A DNA stretch of 13,547 bases. It comes from an uncultured Candidatus Saccharibacteria bacterium (GTDB lineage: Bacteria > Patescibacteriota > Saccharimonadia > Saccharimonadales > Saccharimonadaceae). Shown here one piece after another: positions 12,366 to 13,547 of the stretch (the stretch's first letter is position 1; the number at the start of each line of letters is the position of its first letter). Made by a program: the position numbers and the translations under genes. The notes below the pieces were generated by a model. The model made no database searches and was not told the origin of the DNA. It saw nothing but the letters and a program-made list of their open reading frames with translations. The DNA lies in NCBI GenBank assembly GCA_948514425.1, contig CAOQYN010000022.1:1-13547 (forward strand). Reading direction: 5' to 3'.

Positions 12366-13241
12366 ATGAAGGAACTTCATCAACCTGTATTATTATCGGA
12401 AGTGCTCGAGGTCTTAAGACCACAGCCGGGTGAATCATATATGGATCTCACGGCGGGGTATGCGGGGCATGCGAGCGAGATTTTGGATGTGACACAGAAC
12501 TATAAAGATAGCGTCTTGATAGATAGAGATAAAAATGCAATTCAGGTGCTAAAGGCGCGGTACGAAAACCGACCCATTAGGATCTTGGAAGCGGATTTTT
12601 ATAGCGCGGTGTTGCAGGAAATTGAGTGTGGAAACGCTTTTGATATGATATTGATGGATTTTGGAGTTTCTTCTCCGCAGCTAGACAGAGGTGAACGTGG
12701 GTTTTCCTTTAGTAAGGATGGTCCGTTGGATATGCGAATGGATCAAAAACAGGATCTAGATGCTAGTATGATTGTGAATAAGTGGCGAGAGAGCGAGATT
12801 GTAGACATACTAGAACGATATGGTGAGGAAAAACCAGGTTTTGCGAGATTGATTGCGCGAGCGATTGTGCATGGGCGACCGTGGAAGTCGACTTTGGAAT
12901 TGAGTGAGGCGTTGCGAAAATATGGACGAGGAGGAAAGGTCCATCCAGCGACGCGGACGTTCCAGGCGATTCGGATTGCCGTAAATGACGAGCTTGGGCA
13001 GATCGAGAGAATGTTGCCGTTGCTACCACGGGTGTTGAAGCCGGGTGGAAGAGTAGCGATGATTACATTTCATAGTCTAGAGGATCGGTTGGTGAAGGAT
13101 TGGATGCGCGAGGAGACTGGAAAGGGGATGGAAAGCCAGATTAGGATTTTGACTAAGAAGCCAATAACTGCGGAAAATGAGGAGTTGTTTATCAACCCAC
13201 GAGCGAGGAGCGCGAAGCTACGAGCGGCAATTAAACAGTAG
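12366..13241 (+). CDS. rsmH: 16S rRNA (cytosine1402-N4)-methyltransferase RsmH
   Basis: 291 residues, slightly short of the usual 300-315. It methylates N4 of C1402 in the ribosomal P site using S-adenosylmethionine. Family motifs in order: HQPVLLSEVLE (5-15), the SAM loop DLTAGYAGH (27-35, normally DxTxGxGGH, with Ala for one Gly), MDFGVSSPQLD (97-107), GFSFSKDGPLDMRMD (112-126), HPATRTFQAIRIAVNDEL (193-210), FHSLEDRLVK (235-244) and NPRARSAKLRAA (277-288). I start at the ATG at 12366 because the frame's GTG at 12351 overlaps the -10 box. It normally opens the dcw cell-wall and division cluster; mraZ, often upstream, is absent here. Confidence 0.96.
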   Translation: MKELHQPVLLSEVLEVLRPQPGESYMDLTAGYAGHASEILDVTQNYKDSVLIDRDKNAIQVLKARYENRPIRILEADFYSAVLQEIECGNAFDMILMDFGVSSPQLDRGERGFSFSKDGPLDMRMDQKQDLDASMIVNKWRESEIVDILERYGEEKPGFARLIARAIVHGRPWKSTLELSEALRKYGRGGKVHPATRTFQAIRIAVNDELGQIERMLPLLPRVLKPGGRVAMITFHSLEDRLVKDWMREETGKGMESQIRILTKKPITAENEELFINPRARSAKLRAAIKQ

Positions 13242-13323
13242 AGTGTGGAGACTAAACTGAGATTGCGGGTAGTGGCTAGCGAGGTAGAGTGCGCTGGAAC
13301 GTGAATCGAGCGGGGACATGATA

Positions 13324-13395
13324 ATGGCAACTAAGTTGGTAAGACGTTTGGCACTGAATGGTGCTGGGCGGCGTGCTGGCTTAGCCAAGAAATAA
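13324..13395 (+). CDS. Tiny basic peptide downstream of rsmH
   Basis: ATG at 13324 gives a 23-residue peptide beginning MATKLVRRLALNGAGR and ending in LAKK, with six or more basic residues and no acidic ones. The upstream ribosome-binding site is weak (GCGGGGACATGATA). It lies 82 bases after rsmH and 28 bases before the next tiny ORF. It could be a genuine small RNA-binding or ribosomal-type peptide, an FtsL-position micro-protein, or chance. Nothing similar is recalled. Confidence 0.4.
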   Translation: MATKLVRRLALNGAGRRAGLAKK

Positions 13396-13423
13396 AAACA
13401 AAATATAAAAAGGAGGCAAAATT

Positions 13424-13492
13424 ATGCCACGTCAAATTATTGTAACTAGCAACCGTTCACGCGCACAAAAAGTGCACGTTCACTTTCGCTAG
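13424..13492 (+). CDS. Tiny basic peptide with strong ribosome-binding site
   Basis: ATG at 13424 gives a 22-residue peptide starting MPRQIIVTSNRSRAQK and ending VHVHFR. It is strongly basic with no acidic residue. AAAGGAGG sits about 7 bases upstream, a far better site than in front of most genes here, which makes translation likely. It may be a real small protein or a leader peptide controlling the next gene, whose start may be the ATG at 13543 at the window edge. A hairpin CGCTTGAG/CTCAGCG (13511-13518 with 13526-13532) follows its stop. Confidence 0.5.
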   Translation: MPRQIIVTSNRSRAQKVHVHFR

Positions 13493-13547
13493 ATAGAGCT
13501 ACGCTACGGTCGCTTGAGTGTTTTTCTCAGCGGCGGGTGACTATGAA

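Noticed and set aside
1..13547. tRNA genes
   Set aside because: No cloverleaf with a GGTTCRAATCC-type T-arm was found by eye on either strand.

Overview
The window looks like the genome of a small-genome Patescibacteria (CPR) bacterium, most probably a Saccharibacteria (TM7) relative. The signs are compact housekeeping genes, very small basic proteins, leaderless-looking promoters, a Gram-positive-style sorting signal, and surface-protein C-termini of the FVRSG...GFPLRC type, which I associate with TM7 from memory. UGA is used as an ordinary stop, which argues against Gracilibacteria/SR1 code 25. No taxonomic marker was searched, so this placement is an inference.

Layout. 1-480: remnants of repeat cassettes on the minus strand. 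529-969: a small JAMM/MPN-like metalloprotein (minus). 1021-5225: a proteolysis operon with a perfect CIRCE operator, clpC, a membrane-anchored HExxH metalloprotease and clpP. 5232-5863: three more cassettes. 5870-6657: a strong promoter, a structured leader, two small unknown genes and a terminator. 6689-7155: a ribonuclease HI. 7152-7913 (minus): a secreted, sortase-type surface protein. 8037-8603: a CYTH-domain protein. 8711-9379: a second JAMM/MPN-like protein, apparently exported or membrane-tethered. 9439-10530 (minus): an orphan KwaB-like (DUF4868) protein. 10594-10806: another cassette. 10821-11788: a second promoter and long leader, a polycationic membrane protein and a terminator. 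11800-12365: about 550 bases with no gene but with A-rich tracts and several nested complementary stems, suggesting a non-coding RNA. 12366-13241: rsmH, the usual first gene of the division/cell-wall cluster, followed by two tiny basic peptides.

The most striking content is the cassette family. Five copies each encode, with no start codon or ribosome-binding site, a 48-49-residue variable segment framed by an invariant FVRSG and an almost invariant (G/A)FPL(R/H)(C/W). A sixth is degenerate and a seventh is cut by the window edge. The shared DNA flanks (a core of 14-17 bases, up to about 46 bases on one side and about 40 on the other) would suit homologous gene conversion into an expressed surface-protein gene elsewhere. 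This resembles the logic of pilS/pilE or vls silent cassettes, but here the cassettes are scattered between housekeeping operons. This reading is an inference; no expression locus lies in the window.

The Clp genes form a coherent quality-control module: the ClpC unfoldase carries a ClpP-docking tripeptide, and both are co-transcribed with a membrane metalloprotease under probable HrcA control.
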